DNA of 64,000 nucleotides from Micromonospora peucetia (GTDB taxonomy: Bacteria > Actinomycetota > Actinomycetes > Mycobacteriales > Micromonosporaceae): contig NZ_FMIC01000002.1 in the NCBI RefSeq assembly GCF_900091625.1, positions 5,456,001 through 5,520,000 of the forward strand, read 5' to 3'. Shown here in pieces: positions 45,121-54,298 of this stretch (positions are counted from its first letter, which is position 1; every line of letters starts with the position of its first letter). The notes under the pieces were generated by a model. The model worked only from the letters and a program-made list of their open reading frames with translations. It did no database searches and was not told the DNA's origin. A program made the translations under genes and the position numbers.

Positions 45121-45233
45121 ACTGCCCAACCTAGCTGCCGCGCCGGTGCGGTGCGGACGGTCGGCGGCAGCCGTCGGTGTTCGCCGGTGGGCGGTGTTCG
45201 CCGTGGGGCGGTGGCCTGAGGCAGCATGGACGG

Positions 45234-46100
45234 GTGACGGAGACGGTCGACGCGGTGGCCCGCCTGGTGGCCGGCGGTGGTGTCGTGGTGTTGAGCGGGG
45301 CGGGCCTGTCCACCGAATCGGGCATCCCGGACTACCGGGGGCCCAGTGGCGTGGCGCGGCGGCACACCCCGATGACGTACCAGGTGTTCACGCGGGACGC
45401 GCAGGCGCGGCGGCGCTACTGGGCGCGTAGCCATCTGGGGTGGCGGGTGATCGCGCGGTCGGCCCCGAACGAGGGACACCGGGCGGTGGCGCGGCTGCAA
45501 CGTGGCGGGCTGGTCGACGGGATCATCACGCAGAACGTGGACGGGCTGCACACCGCTGCGGGCAGCCCTCAGGTGGTGGAGTTGCACGGGCGTCTCGACG
45601 AGGTGGTGTGCCTGGGCTGCGGCAACCGGACGTCGCGGGAGGAGTTGGACCGGCGGCTGCGGGAGGCGAACCCGACGTTCGGCGCGCGGGTCACGGCGGT
45701 CAACCCGGACGGTGACGTGGATCTCGCCGACGACGAGGTGGCCGGGTTCCGTACGGTCGACTGCACGTTCTGCTGTGGCGGCATGCTGAAGCCGGACGTG
45801 GTGTTCTTCGGCGAGACGGTGCCGGCGCAGCGGGTGGCCCGCTGTTTCGGCCTGGTGGCGGGGGCGCGGCTGCTGCTGGTGCTGGGGTCGTCGTTGACGG
45901 TGCTGTCGGGTCGCCGGTTCGTGCTGCGCGCGGCGAAGCTGGGTATTCCGGTGGTGATCGTCAACCAGGGGCCGACCCGGGGCGACGGGTATGCGATGTT
46001 GACCGTCGACGCGCCGCTGGGCCGGCTGCTGCCGGCGCTGGCCGATCGGGCGGTCGGTGGGGGTGAGGTGCCGGTGGGGCTGATGGGCGTCGGCCGGTAG
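45234..46100 (+). CDS. NAD-dependent protein deacetylase (sirtuin)
   Basis: A 288-residue sirtuin. NAD motif GAGLSTESGIPDYRG near residue 22, TQNVDGLH, the catalytic His in VELHGRLDE and a four-Cys zinc site (CLGCG and CTFCCGG) are intact. It removes acyl groups from proteins using NAD. It precedes gcvP by about 240 bp, which hold the glycine riboswitch. Regulation by metabolic state is likely but not shown here. Confidence 0.88.
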   Translation: MTETVDAVARLVAGGGVVVLSGAGLSTESGIPDYRGPSGVARRHTPMTYQVFTRDAQARRRYWARSHLGWRVIARSAPNEGHRAVARLQRGGLVDGIITQNVDGLHTAAGSPQVVELHGRLDEVVCLGCGNRTSREELDRRLREANPTFGARVTAVNPDGDVDLADDEVAGFRTVDCTFCCGGMLKPDVVFFGETVPAQRVARCFGLVAGARLLLVLGSSLTVLSGRRFVLRAAKLGIPVVIVNQGPTRGDGYAMLTVDAPLGRLLPALADRAVGGGEVPVGLMGVGR

Positions 46101-46149
46101 CGGCCCCGGCGTCGGGGGGTAGGACCTTCGGCGGGCGACCCGGCGCTGG

Positions 46150-46155
46150 TAGCGT
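46150..46155 (+). promoter_or_regulatory. -10-like TAGCGT of the gcvP riboswitch transcript
   Basis: TAGCGT lies about 18 nt before the first riboswitch helix, consistent with a transcription start just upstream of it. Confidence 0.4.
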
Positions 46156-46172
46156 TGACCATGCCGGTAGTA

Positions 46173-46263
46173 CCCACGTGGGAGAGACCGCCCAGCAGCA
46201 TCTCAGGCGGCGCCGAAGGGGCAAATCCTCCCCGGAACCTCTCAGGCAAAAGGACCTCGTGGG
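46173..46263 (+). promoter_or_regulatory. Glycine riboswitch upstream of gcvP
   Basis: P1 is CCCACG (46173-46178) with CGTGGG (46258-46263). Between them are GGGAGAGACC, GCCGAAGGGGCAAA and CTCTCAGGCAAAAGGACC, matching the glycine aptamer consensus. Only one aptamer is clearly seen. A second CCCACG at 46324-46329 next to the GGGAG ribosome site can pair with the same P1 strand, suggesting a glycine-ON switch. A hairpin CGACAG/CTGTCG sits in between. Confidence 0.88.
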
Positions 46264-46341
46264 CAGGCACTGTGGAGCGCCTCGCGGGTGCGACAGAGGG
46301 GGAGGCCGACCTGTCGACCTCGCCCCACGGGAGCGCCGCCC

Positions 46342-49200
46342 ATGACCACAGAGCAGTTCGCCGCCCGCCACATCGGTCCCGATCCGGACGACGAGCGCCG
46401 GATGTTGGAGATCGTCGGTTACGGCTCGATCGACGAGCTGATGGATGCGGCGATCCCCGAGGTGATCCGCTGGCACGGCACGCTGGATCTGCCGGAGCCG
46501 GCCAGCGAGCACGACGCCCTCGCCGAGCTGCGGGCCCTGGCGGCCCGTAACGCCGTCGCGGTGTCGATGATCGGTCTGGGTTACCACGGCACCCACACTC
46601 CGGCGGTGATCCGCCGCAACGTGCTGGAGGATCCGGCCTGGTATACGGCGTACACGCCGTACCAGCCGGAGATCAGCCAGGGCCGGCTGGAGGCGTTGCT
46701 GAACTTCCAGACCATGGTCACCGACCTGACCGGGCTGGCCACCGCGAACGCGTCGATGCTCGACGAGGGCACCGCGGCGGCCGAGGCGATGACCCTGGCC
46801 CGTCGGGCGTCGAAGAGCCGGAGTCCGGTGTACGTGGTCGACGCCGACACCCTGCCGCAGACCATCGCGGTGATCGCCAGCCGGGCCGAGCCGCTCGGTA
46901 TCGACGTGCGGATCGTCGACGTCGAGCGCGACGAGTTGCCGGCGGAGTTCTTCGGTCTGCACCTGCAGTACCCGGGGGCGTCCGGGGCGGTGCGCGACCA
47001 GGCGGGTCTGGTCGCCGCGGCGCACGCCGTCGGGGCGCTGGTGACCGTCGCGGCGGACCTGCTGGCCCTGACGTTGCTGCGGGCGCCGGGGGAGGTCGGC
47101 GCCGACATCGCCGCCGGCACCACGCAGCGGTTCGGCGTACCGATGGGCTTCGGTGGGCCGCACGCCGGTTATCTGGCGGTACGGGCGGGGTTGGAGCGGA
47201 TGCTGCCCGGCCGGCTGGTCGGGGTGTCGCGCGACGCGGACGGCAACCCGGCGTACCGGCTGGCGTTGCAGACCCGTGAGCAGCACATCCGGCGGGAGAA
47301 GGCGACCAGCAACATCTGCACCGCGCAGGTGCTGCTCGCCGTGATGGCCGGCATGTACGCCGTCTACCACGGTCCGGACGGGCTGCGGGAGATCGCCCGC
47401 CGTACCCATGACATGGCGGCCCGGTTGGCGGCGGCGCTGCGGGGTGTGGACGGCGTCGAGGTGGTCCACGACGCGTTCTTCGACACCGTCCTGGTGCGGG
47501 TTGCCGGTGGCGCCGAGGCGGTCGTCGCCGAGGCCGCCGCGCGGGGCGTGAACCTGCGGCTGGTCGACGCCGACCATGTGGGGGTGTCGTGCGACGAGAC
47601 GACCACCCCCGCCCACCTGCGCAAGGTGCTCGACGCGTTCGGGGCCACGACCGGTGGGCGGCCGGTGGGTGTGGCGCCGGCGTGGTGGGACGCGCCGGTC
47701 GGGGGCGCGTTGCCGGCGGCGCTGGCCCGCACGTCGGATTTCCTCACCCACGTGGTGTTCCGCAGCCACCATTCGGAGACGGCGATGCTGCGCTACCTGC
47801 GGCGGTTGTCGGACTTCGACTACGCCCTGGACCGGGGAATGATTCCGCTCGGTTCGTGCACGATGAAGCTCAACGCCACCACCGAGATGGAGCCGGTGAG
47901 TTGGCCGGAGTTCGCCCACGTGCACCCGTTCGCGCCGGACGCGCAGACCACCGGCTACCGGGAGATGATCGCCCAGTTGGAGGGGTGGCTGGCGGAGGTG
48001 ACCGGCTACGACGCGGTCAGCGTGCAGCCCAACGCCGGTTCGCAGGGTGAGTTGGCGGGTCTGCTGGCGATCCGCGCCTATCACCGGGACCGGGGTGAGG
48101 GGCACCGGGACGTGTGCCTGATCCCGTCGTCGGCGCACGGCACCAACGCGGCCAGCGCGGTGATGGCCGGCATGCGGGTCGTCGTGGTGGGCTGTGACGA
48201 CGGGGGCAACGTCGACCTGGTGGACCTCGACGCGAAGATCGACAAGCATCGGGACGCCCTCGCGGCGATCATGGTGACGTATCCGTCGACGCACGGGGTG
48301 TACGAGACGGGCATCGCGTCGCTGTGCGCGAAGGTCCACGACGCCGGCGGTCAGGTGTACGTCGACGGGGCGAACCTCAACGCGCTGGTCGGGTTCGCCA
48401 AGCCGGGGAAGTTCGGGGCGGACGTGTCGCATCTGAACCTGCACAAGACGTTCTGCATTCCGCACGGCGGTGGCGGGCCGGGGGTGGGTCCGGTGGCGGT
48501 GCGGGCGCATCTGGCGCCGTTCCTGCCGGGCGATCCGCTGGGCGTGCACGTCGATGGCCGGCCGGCGATCTCGGCGGCGAAGTACGGGTCGGCGGGGATC
48601 CTGCCGATTCCGTGGGCGTACCTGCGGATGATGGGTGCGGCGGGGCTGGCCCGGGCCACCGGGGTGGCGGTGCTGGCGGCGAACTACGTGGCCGCGCGGC
48701 TGCGTGGGCACTTCCCGGTGCTGTACGCGGGCAACAAGGGCCTGGTGGCGCACGAGTGCATCCTGGACCTGCGGCCGTTGGCGAAGGCGACCGGGGTGAG
48801 CGTGGACGACGTGGCGAAGCGGTTGATCGACTACGGGTTCCACGCGCCGACGATGTCGTTCCCGGTGGCGGGGACGCTGATGGTGGAGCCCACCGAGAGC
48901 GAGGACCTGGCCGAGCTGGACCGGTTCTGCGACGCGATGATCGCCATCCGGGCGGAGATCGACGCGGTGGGGTCGGGGCAGTGGCCGGCCGGCGACAACC
49001 CTCTCGCCAACGCCCCGCACACGGCGGCGATGGTGTCGGCCGACGAGTGGGCGCACCCGTACCCGCGGTCGGTGGGCGCGTACCCGGGTGGGGTGGATCG
49101 GGCCGGGAAGTACTGGCCGCCGGTGCGGCGGGTCGACGGCGCGTACGGCGACCGGAACCTGGTGTGTTCCTGCCCGGCGCCGGAGGCGTTCGAGAGCTGA
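46342..49200 (+). CDS. gcvP: Glycine dehydrogenase (decarboxylating), P protein
   Basis: A 952-residue homolog of the homodimeric GcvP. N- and C-terminal halves are both present. The PLP lysine Lys702 lies in [17 protein letters not shown]. Other family blocks are GYHGTHTP near residue 85, [12 protein letters not shown] and [11 protein letters not shown]. It decarboxylates glycine and transfers the aminomethyl group to GcvH. The ATG is chosen over an upstream in-frame GTG because it has GGGAG 8 nt before it and [12 protein letters not shown] matches GcvP N-termini. Glycine control is expected from the riboswitch. Confidence 0.93.
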   Translation: MTTEQFAARHIGPDPDDERRMLEIVGYGSIDELMDAAIPEVIRWHGTLDLPEPASEHDALAELRALAARNAVAVSMIGLGYHGTHTPAVIRRNVLEDPAWYTAYTPYQPEISQGRLEALLNFQTMVTDLTGLATANASMLDEGTAAAEAMTLARRASKSRSPVYVVDADTLPQTIAVIASRAEPLGIDVRIVDVERDELPAEFFGLHLQYPGASGAVRDQAGLVAAAHAVGALVTVAADLLALTLLRAPGEVGADIAAGTTQRFGVPMGFGGPHAGYLAVRAGLERMLPGRLVGVSRDADGNPAYRLALQTREQHIRREKATSNICTAQVLLAVMAGMYAVYHGPDGLREIARRTHDMAARLAAALRGVDGVEVVHDAFFDTVLVRVAGGAEAVVAEAAARGVNLRLVDADHVGVSCDETTTPAHLRKVLDAFGATTGGRPVGVAPAWWDAPVGGALPAALARTSDFLTHVVFRSHHSETAMLRYLRRLSDFDYALDRGMIPLGSCTMKLNATTEMEPVSWPEFAHVHPFAPDAQTTGYREMIAQLEGWLAEVTGYDAVSVQPNAGSQGELAGLLAIRAYHRDRGEGHRDVCLIPSSAHGTNAASAVMAGMRVVVVGCDDGGNVDLVDLDAKIDKHRDALAAIMVTYPSTHGVYETGIASLCAKVHDAGGQVYVDGANLNALVGFAKPGKFGADVSHLNLHKTFCIPHGGGGPGVGPVAVRAHLAPFLPGDPLGVHVDGRPAISAAKYGSAGILPIPWAYLRMMGAAGLARATGVAVLAANYVAARLRGHFPVLYAGNKGLVAHECILDLRPLAKATGVSVDDVAKRLIDYGFHAPTMSFPVAGTLMVEPTESEDLAELDRFCDAMIAIRAEIDAVGSGQWPAGDNPLANAPHTAAMVSADEWAHPYPRSVGAYPGGVDRAGKYWPPVRRVDGAYGDRNLVCSCPAPEAFES

Positions 49201-49327
49201 CGTGGCGTGACGCCGGGGCGGGTCGTGGTGCCGCCCCGGCGGGTGCGCCGACCTGGGCGGGGGGTGTCCCGACCGGGGGACTAGCCTGGATCGACGCGGA
49301 TAGAAGTGCGTTACGGAGCGTTACAGG

Positions 49328-49528
49328 TTAGGCGACGAGGGCGTGTCGGGCCGGGCCGCGGTGCGGGGCGATGCTGCTGCCGTCGGGGAGTAGTTCGCCG
49401 GTGTCCTCGAAGACGATGACACCGTTGCAGAGCAGGCTCCAGCCCTGTTCAGGGAAGCAGGCGAGGACTCGGGCGGCTTCCCGGTCGGTCATTTCGGCGG
49501 AGGGGCAGGTGGGTTGGTGCTGGCACAT
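49328..49528 (-). CDS. DUF5999 family protein (66 aa)
   Basis: A small actinomycete protein starting MCQHQPTCPSAE, with GWSLLCNGVIVFEDTGELLPDG and a HRGPARHALVA end. It matches the DUF5999 family as I recall it; no role is known. The cysteines and His near the N-terminus may bind metal. A GGAGA site 6 nt before ATG at 49528 supports this start over one eleven codons earlier. Confidence 0.75.
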   Translation of the reverse strand: MCQHQPTCPSAEMTDREAARVLACFPEQGWSLLCNGVIVFEDTGELLPDGSSIAPHRGPARHALVA

Positions 49529-49559
49529 CGGGATCTCCGGACTGTGGGGGCACTGTGTC

Positions 49560-49655
49560 ATGGTTCACATGACCAGTGACGCACAGTACCAAGCGAAAGT
49601 GGCCTGCATCGAGCAGGTATACGCATGGTTTATTGGAAATCCACTGAACGGATGA
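49560..49655 (+). CDS. Small ORF overlapping the pabB start (31 aa)
   Basis: MVHMTSDAQYQAKVACIEQV..., 31 codons, ends in a TGA overlapping the ATG of pabB (ATGA). The ORF lies in a locally AT-richer stretch, unlike its neighbours, and has one Trp near the end. It could be a leader peptide that couples or regulates pabB translation. Confidence 0.4.
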   Translation: MVHMTSDAQYQAKVACIEQVYAWFIGNPLNG

Positions 49656-50890
49656 GGGCGAATGGGCCGGACGGTGTGGAAGCGCTCCCAGGGCTAGGGG
49701 TCGACCCGCCGGGGGCGCCGGCCGGCTGCCGCCGCGTCCGCGTCGAGCGGGCCCGGTGGGAGTGGCGCCCCACCGACGGCGGGGACCCGGCAGTACGGGT
49801 CGAGGAGTTCCTCGCCGCGTACGGCCTGCCGCTGCACGACCTGGCCCGCCCCGCCCCCGGCCACGACCCGGCCGGGGTGTGCGGGGCCGCCCTCTACGTC
49901 TCCGCCGCCGCCGGCGCGGCCCTGGTCGGCGCGCCGGCCGGCGCGGCCAACCCCGCCCCCGCGCTGCCGGAGGTGGCCGTGGTCGTCTACGGCCACGGCC
50001 CGGCCGCGCCGCAGCCGGCCGCACCGCCCGGCGCGCCGTGGTGGCTCGGTGACTGGGCGGAGAGCTGGACACCCCGCCAGCACGCCGACGCCGTGGCGTC
50101 GGTCCGCGCGGCGATCGGCCGCGGCGACGTCTACCAGGTCAACGTCGTCGGCCATGCCCGCGCCCGCTACGCCGGCGACCCGCTGCCGGCCCTGGGCCGG
50201 CTGGCCGCGCTGCCCGGTGCCCGCTACGGCGGCACCCTCACCGGAGCGGGCTGGGCGATCGGTTGCGCGAGCCCGGAAACCCTGGTGGAGCTGGCCGCCG
50301 GGCGGCTGATCACCAGACCGATCAAGGGCACCCGGCCGGCCACCGTCGCCGGCCGCGCCGAGTTGCTCGCCTCGGCCAAGGAACGCGCCGAGCACGTGAT
50401 GATCGTCGACCTGGAGCGCAACGACCTGGCCCGCGTCGCCCGCACCGGCAGCGTGCGGGTCGACGAACTGTTCGCCGTACGCCGGTGGTGCGACCTGTGG
50501 CAGGCGGAGTCGACGGTGTCCGCGGCGGTCGCCGAGGGGCTCGGTCTGGCGGACCTGCTGCGGGCGGTCTGCCCCGGTGGCTCGGTCACCGGCGCCCCGA
50601 AGCTCGCCGCCCTGGACCGGATCGCCGCGCTGGAGCCGATCGGGCGGGGCGCCAGCATGGGCGCGCTCGGCTGGATCGCCCCGGGGCGCATCGACCTGGG
50701 CCTGACCATCCGCACCGCGGCGGTGGACGCCGACCGGGTGCACGTGTGGGCCGGTGGGGGCATCACCTGGGGCAGCGATCCCGACGCCGAGGTCGCCGAG
50801 GCGGCTGCGAAGAGCGCCCCGGTGCGCGCCGCGCTGGCAGCTCACCGGATGCCGGCCGCGGATGCCTCGGCGCCCACCGCGACGGATTGA
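49652..50890 (+). CDS. pabB: Aminodeoxychorismate synthase component I-like (PabB)
   Basis: A 412-residue chorismate-utilising enzyme. Typical TrpE/PabB motifs: RGDVYQVNVVGHAR near residue 155, PIKGTRPAT near residue 220, LIVDLERNDL-type block (IVDLERNDLARVA) and GGSVTGAPKLAAL. It makes aminodeoxychorismate for folate or for p-aminobenzoate-derived metabolites. The ATG overlaps the stop of the small upstream ORF. No pabA or pabC lies adjacent. Confidence 0.85.
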   Translation: MRANGPDGVEALPGLGVDPPGAPAGCRRVRVERARWEWRPTDGGDPAVRVEEFLAAYGLPLHDLARPAPGHDPAGVCGAALYVSAAAGAALVGAPAGAANPAPALPEVAVVVYGHGPAAPQPAAPPGAPWWLGDWAESWTPRQHADAVASVRAAIGRGDVYQVNVVGHARARYAGDPLPALGRLAALPGARYGGTLTGAGWAIGCASPETLVELAAGRLITRPIKGTRPATVAGRAELLASAKERAEHVMIVDLERNDLARVARTGSVRVDELFAVRRWCDLWQAESTVSAAVAEGLGLADLLRAVCPGGSVTGAPKLAALDRIAALEPIGRGASMGALGWIAPGRIDLGLTIRTAAVDADRVHVWAGGGITWGSDPDAEVAEAAAKSAPVRAALAAHRMPAADASAPTATD

Positions 50891-51209
50891 ACGCCGGCTG
50901 CCAGCCGGCCGACCCCGTGGTCCGGCCGGCCGCCCGGCGCCGTGGTGGTGCCCCTCTTGTTCAGCTCCGCGTCGACCCTGGTGAGCGCCTGCGAAGGAAC
51001 AAGGCTGCGGTGATCCTGCCCTCGGCCAGCATGGCCTGCGACCCCCGCGCGGGGCATCCGTCGACCCTGGCGAACTAGCCGACGAGAGTGTTTGTCTTGA
51101 CAAGATAATCTGTCGGTAGGAGGCTTCAGGTGTGCGGTGCTCCTCTGGAGGTACCCACACCGCATTCGTGGGTTGCGCGATGGCGCGGACCTTTCAGGGA
51201 GGGGCAGTC
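50891..51209. other. Intergenic region between pabB and the RibD/DHFR-like gene
   Basis: No gene is supported. It has a GCCGGCC-type weak hairpin after pabB (50904-50930), two copies of CGTCGACCCTGG (near 50968 and 51058) and a TTGTC-TT-GACAA palindrome (51092-51103) upstream of the next gene. Confidence 0.5.
51092..51103. promoter_or_regulatory. TTGTC-TT-GACAA palindrome upstream of the RibD-like gene
   Basis: A short perfect inverted repeat containing a TTGACA -35-like hexamer, about 110 nt before the ATG at 51210. A candidate operator/promoter. Confidence 0.3.
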
Positions 51210-51860
51210 ATGGAGATCAGCGTCCACACCTTCGTTAGCCTCGACGGGGTCATGCAGGGCCCGGGCGGGGCCGAGGAGGACACCAGCAGCGGCTTCACGC
51301 GCGGGGGCTGGCTCGTGCCGCACAGCGGAGACGGTCAGCTCGACGCCGTCGACGGGTGGTTCCGGCAGGCCGACGCCTTCCTGCTGGGACGCCGCACCTT
51401 CGACATGATGCGCGGCTACTGGACGCAGGTCACCGACCCCGACAACCTGGTGGCCACCGCCCTCAACACCTGGCCGAAGTACGTCGTCAGCAACACCCTC
51501 TCCGACGCCGACGCGGCCTGGGGGAACACCACCGTGCTGCGCGGCGGCGACATCGTCGAGCAGGTGCGACGGCTCAAGGGCCAGCCGGGTGGCGAGCTCC
51601 AGGTGCACGGCAGCTGGCAGTTGGCGCGAGCCCTGCACGACGCGGGGCTCGTCGACACCTACCGGCTGCTGCAGTTTCCCGTCGTCGTCGGCGACGGCAA
51701 GCGCCTGTTCGCCGACGGTGCCGCCCCGGCGACCTACCGGATCACCGGGTCGGAGGTGTTGGGCGGGGGCGCGGTCTCCCTCACCCTGCGCCAGGCCGGG
51801 TTCGACACCACCGGCGCCGGCGAGTTTGTCGTGCGCGACGGCAGGGAGGCCGTCGCGTGA
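51210..51860 (+). CDS. Dihydrofolate reductase-family (RibD C-terminal-like) protein
   Basis: A 216-residue protein with the RibD_C/DHFR-like fold: TFVSLDGVMQGPGG at the start, FLLGRRTFDMM, LQVHGSWQLARAL and FPVVVGDGKRLF near the end. Relatives are NADPH-dependent reductases of unknown or varied substrates. GGGAGGGG precedes the ATG. It is monocistronic, and an adjacent regulator is not seen. Confidence 0.85.
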   Translation: MEISVHTFVSLDGVMQGPGGAEEDTSSGFTRGGWLVPHSGDGQLDAVDGWFRQADAFLLGRRTFDMMRGYWTQVTDPDNLVATALNTWPKYVVSNTLSDADAAWGNTTVLRGGDIVEQVRRLKGQPGGELQVHGSWQLARALHDAGLVDTYRLLQFPVVVGDGKRLFADGAAPATYRITGSEVLGGGAVSLTLRQAGFDTTGAGEFVVRDGREAVA

Positions 51861-51965
51861 ACCGGGCACGCCGGTCGCCGGCCACCTGAGGGCTGGGGCA
51901 ACCGGCGTCCGGGGCAGGGCATCGCCACCGGGGCCGGCCGAGGGGTGGCGCCGCCGGGCGCGCAC

Positions 51966-52925
51966 TCAGCGGCGGTCGGCGAAGTCGTCCAGTGCCGCCA
52001 CGACCCGCTCGGCCATGCCGTTGCCGGAGCCGTGCCCGGCGGCGTTCAGCAACTCCAGGCGGGCGTCGGGCCACGCCTGCGCCAGTTGCCATGGAATGTC
52101 CGACGGGCTGCTGATGTCGAGGCGACCGTGCAGCAGCACGCCGGGAATCCCGGCCAGTCGTCCCGCGTCGCGCAGCACCTGCCCCTCCGGCAGGAAGGAC
52201 CCGTGCCGCCAGTAGTGGGTGACCAGCCGGGCGAACACCATCCGGAACACCGGGTCGTCGTAGCGGGGGTCGGGCCGGTGTCCGGGAGCGGTGGCGACGT
52301 GGGTGTCCTCCCACACGCACCACTGCCGGGCCGCCTCGTCGCGTACCGCCGGGTCCGGGTCGGTCAGCAGCCGGGCGTACGCGTCGGCCAGGTCGCCGTC
52401 ACGGTCGGCCGACGGCACGCCGTCACGGAACCGGGCCCACTCGGCCGGAAAGACCCGCCCCATGTCCCGGGTGATCCACTCGGTTTCCCGGCGGGTGCCG
52501 GCGGTGACGCTGAACAGCACCAGCTCGCTGACCCGCTGCGGGTGCCGCTGCGCGTACGCCAGGCCGAGGGCGGAGCCCCAGGAGGCGCCGAGCACCAGCC
52601 AACGCTGCACGCCGAGGTGTGCGCGTAGCAGTTCGATGTCGGTGATCAAATGGTCGGTGGTGTTGGTGGACAGGTCCACATCCGGGTCGGCGGCATGCGG
52701 GGTGCTGCGACCGCAGCCCCGCTGGTCGAACAGGACCATTCGGTAGCGGGCCGGGTCGAACATGCTCCGCCAGCCGGGCGTGCAGCCGGAGCCGGGCCCG
52801 CCGTGCAGCACCACGGCGGGCTTGCCGTCCGGGTTACCGCAGGTCTCCCAGTACACGAGCTGGCCGTCGCCGACGTCGAGCATCCCGTGTGCGTACGGCT
52901 CGACCGGGGGGTACCGCTGCGCCAT
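51966..52925 (-). CDS. pip: Prolyl aminopeptidase (alpha/beta hydrolase)
   Basis: A 319-residue alpha/beta hydrolase. The oxyanion region HGGPGSGC is near residue 42, the nucleophile elbow is GASWGSALGLAYAQ (Ser of GxSxG) and DIPWQLAQAWPDARLELLNAAGHG holds the catalytic His. This fits proline iminopeptidases, which release N-terminal proline. It is divergent from a MarR gene with a shared palindromic operator in the 51-bp gap. The start ATG follows GAGGAGAGG. Confidence 0.86.
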   Translation of the reverse strand: MAQRYPPVEPYAHGMLDVGDGQLVYWETCGNPDGKPAVVLHGGPGSGCTPGWRSMFDPARYRMVLFDQRGCGRSTPHAADPDVDLSTNTTDHLITDIELLRAHLGVQRWLVLGASWGSALGLAYAQRHPQRVSELVLFSVTAGTRRETEWITRDMGRVFPAEWARFRDGVPSADRDGDLADAYARLLTDPDPAVRDEAARQWCVWEDTHVATAPGHRPDPRYDDPVFRMVFARLVTHYWRHGSFLPEGQVLRDAGRLAGIPGVLLHGRLDISSPSDIPWQLAQAWPDARLELLNAAGHGSGNGMAERVVAALDDFADRR

Positions 52926-52953
52926 CGACCTCTCCTCACCTCGCCACCGATAC

Positions 52954-52970
52954 AACAGCGCTGTTACATT
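52954..52970. promoter_or_regulatory. Palindromic operator AACAGC-GCTGTT between pip and the MarR gene
   Basis: A perfect 12-bp palindrome at 52954-52965 overlaps the likely -10 TACATT (52965-52970) of the MarR gene, whose GTG follows 6 nt later. It also lies at the promoter of pip on the other strand. A likely MarR binding site. Confidence 0.5.
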
Positions 52971-52976
52971 AGTGGG

Positions 52977-53492
52977 GTGACGAACGCACCGGAACGGGAG
53001 GCCCTCGGGACGCTGCTGCGGCACGTCCTCGACGTGCTCGACGGCGACGTCGCCGCGGTCTACGCCGAGCGGGGCCTGGCCGACTACCGGCCCCGGTTCT
53101 CGCCGCCGCTGCGGGTGCTGGTCGCCGACGGGCCGCTGCCCATCCGTGACCTGGCCCGCCGGGTCGGGGTCACCCACTCGGCGGCCAGCCAGACCGTCGC
53201 GCAGATGGCCCGCGCCGGCCTGGTCGAGCTGACCCCCGGGGCGGACGCCCGGCAACGCATCGTGCACCTGAGCGACCGGGCTCGCGAGCTGCTGCCGCTG
53301 ATCGAGGCGGAGTGGGCGGCGACGACCGCCGCGATGCGCGAGCTGGATGCGGAGTTGCCCGTGCCGCTGGCCGACCTGCTGCACGAGGTGCTCGCCGCGG
53401 TGGGCAGGCGGTCGGTACGCCAGCGCATCGCCGACGCGGGACTGCCGTCTTCTCCGAGCCCCGGGCAGCCTCAGGTCGCACCGCACCGGTGA
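52977..53492 (+). CDS. MarR-family regulator
   Basis: A 171-residue winged-helix regulator (PIRDLARRVGVTHSAASQTV recognition helix, then the wing DARQRIVHLSD). The -10 box TACATT ends 6 nt before the GTG, giving a leaderless mRNA. It probably autoregulates and represses the divergent aminopeptidase gene through the shared palindrome. The ligand is unknown. Confidence 0.82.
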   Translation: MTNAPEREALGTLLRHVLDVLDGDVAAVYAERGLADYRPRFSPPLRVLVADGPLPIRDLARRVGVTHSAASQTVAQMARAGLVELTPGADARQRIVHLSDRARELLPLIEAEWAATTAAMRELDAELPVPLADLLHEVLAAVGRRSVRQRIADAGLPSSPSPGQPQVAPHR

Positions 53493-53527
53493 GGGCTGGT
53501 CGGCACCGGCACCTCAGTTGCGGGGCC

Positions 53528-54298
53528 TCACCGCCCGGCCAGCAGCGCCGCCGCACGACCGGCCGCCACCGCCACGGCCGACCGCACCGCCTCGACGTCC
53601 ACGTCCGGGCCGGACGGCAGCAGCGGCAACGTGGGCGCGTCCAGCACCGGCCCCGGCCCGGGCGGCAGTGCCGGCACCGCCCGGGTGTACGCCTCGGCGG
53701 CGGCCGTGCCCGTCCCGGTGGTGTCGGCCGCCGGTGGCGGCACGTCACCGCCGGGTGCGGCGGCGACGTCGGGCACGAGTGTGTGGACGTCGCGGCCCCG
53801 GATCAGCAGCAGCAGGGCCGGGTCGGTGTCCAGCAGCCAGGACACCTGGTGGCACAGCGCGGCGGCGTGCCGACACGGGTGGTCCCACTGCGGGCAGTCG
53901 CACTCCGGGGTGACCTCGCCCAGCCCCGGCAGCAGCCGCACCCCGGCCACGTCGGCCAGGTCGCGGGGAAGTTGTCCGGCCAGCAGCGCAGCCTGGTGCC
54001 CGGCGCGGGCGGCCACCTCGCCGGTCAACCGGTCCCAGTCGTCGGCGTCCAGCGCGGTGACACGCACCCGGGTGGCGTACGCCTGCTCGGTGTCGCCGTC
54101 GTGCACGGCCGCAGCGAGCCGGCCGGGACTGACGGTGATCGCACCGACGTGCCCGGCGGCGGCCAGCCGGCGGCCGGCGCGCAGCGGCCCGGCGTCCAGG
54201 GCGTCGGCCTCCCACGCCCGATTCCACGCGATGCCCCACCAGGTGCGGGGCCGGCGGGCCCGGCCGGGCGGAAAGGCGGGGAAGCCGCGCGGGGTCAT
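53528..54298 (-). CDS. SWIM zinc-finger protein
   Basis: A 256-residue protein with the SWIM motif CDCPQWDHPCRHAAALCHQV (C-x-C...C-x-H), which binds zinc and often DNA or protein. The N-terminal half resembles SWIM proteins that partner SNF2 ATPases. The ATG overlaps the helicase gene stop on the same strand (ATGA), and both are read from the minus strand, so they form one unit with the helicase upstream. Confidence 0.82.
   Translation of the reverse strand: MTPRGFPAFPPGRARRPRTWWGIAWNRAWEADALDAGPLRAGRRLAAAGHVGAITVSPGRLAAAVHDGDTEQAYATRVRVTALDADDWDRLTGEVAARAGHQAALLAGQLPRDLADVAGVRLLPGLGEVTPECDCPQWDHPCRHAAALCHQVSWLLDTDPALLLLIRGRDVHTLVPDVAAAPGGDVPPPAADTTGTGTAAAEAYTRAVPALPPGPGPVLDAPTLPLLPSGPDVDVEAVRSAVAVAAGRAAALLAGR

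Noticed and set aside
45961..49056. Long antisense ORF (over 1,000 codons) opposite gcvP
   Set aside because: It runs antisense to intact gcvP and the riboswitch, with Arg/His/Pro-rich nonsense composition typical of shadows in high-GC DNA.
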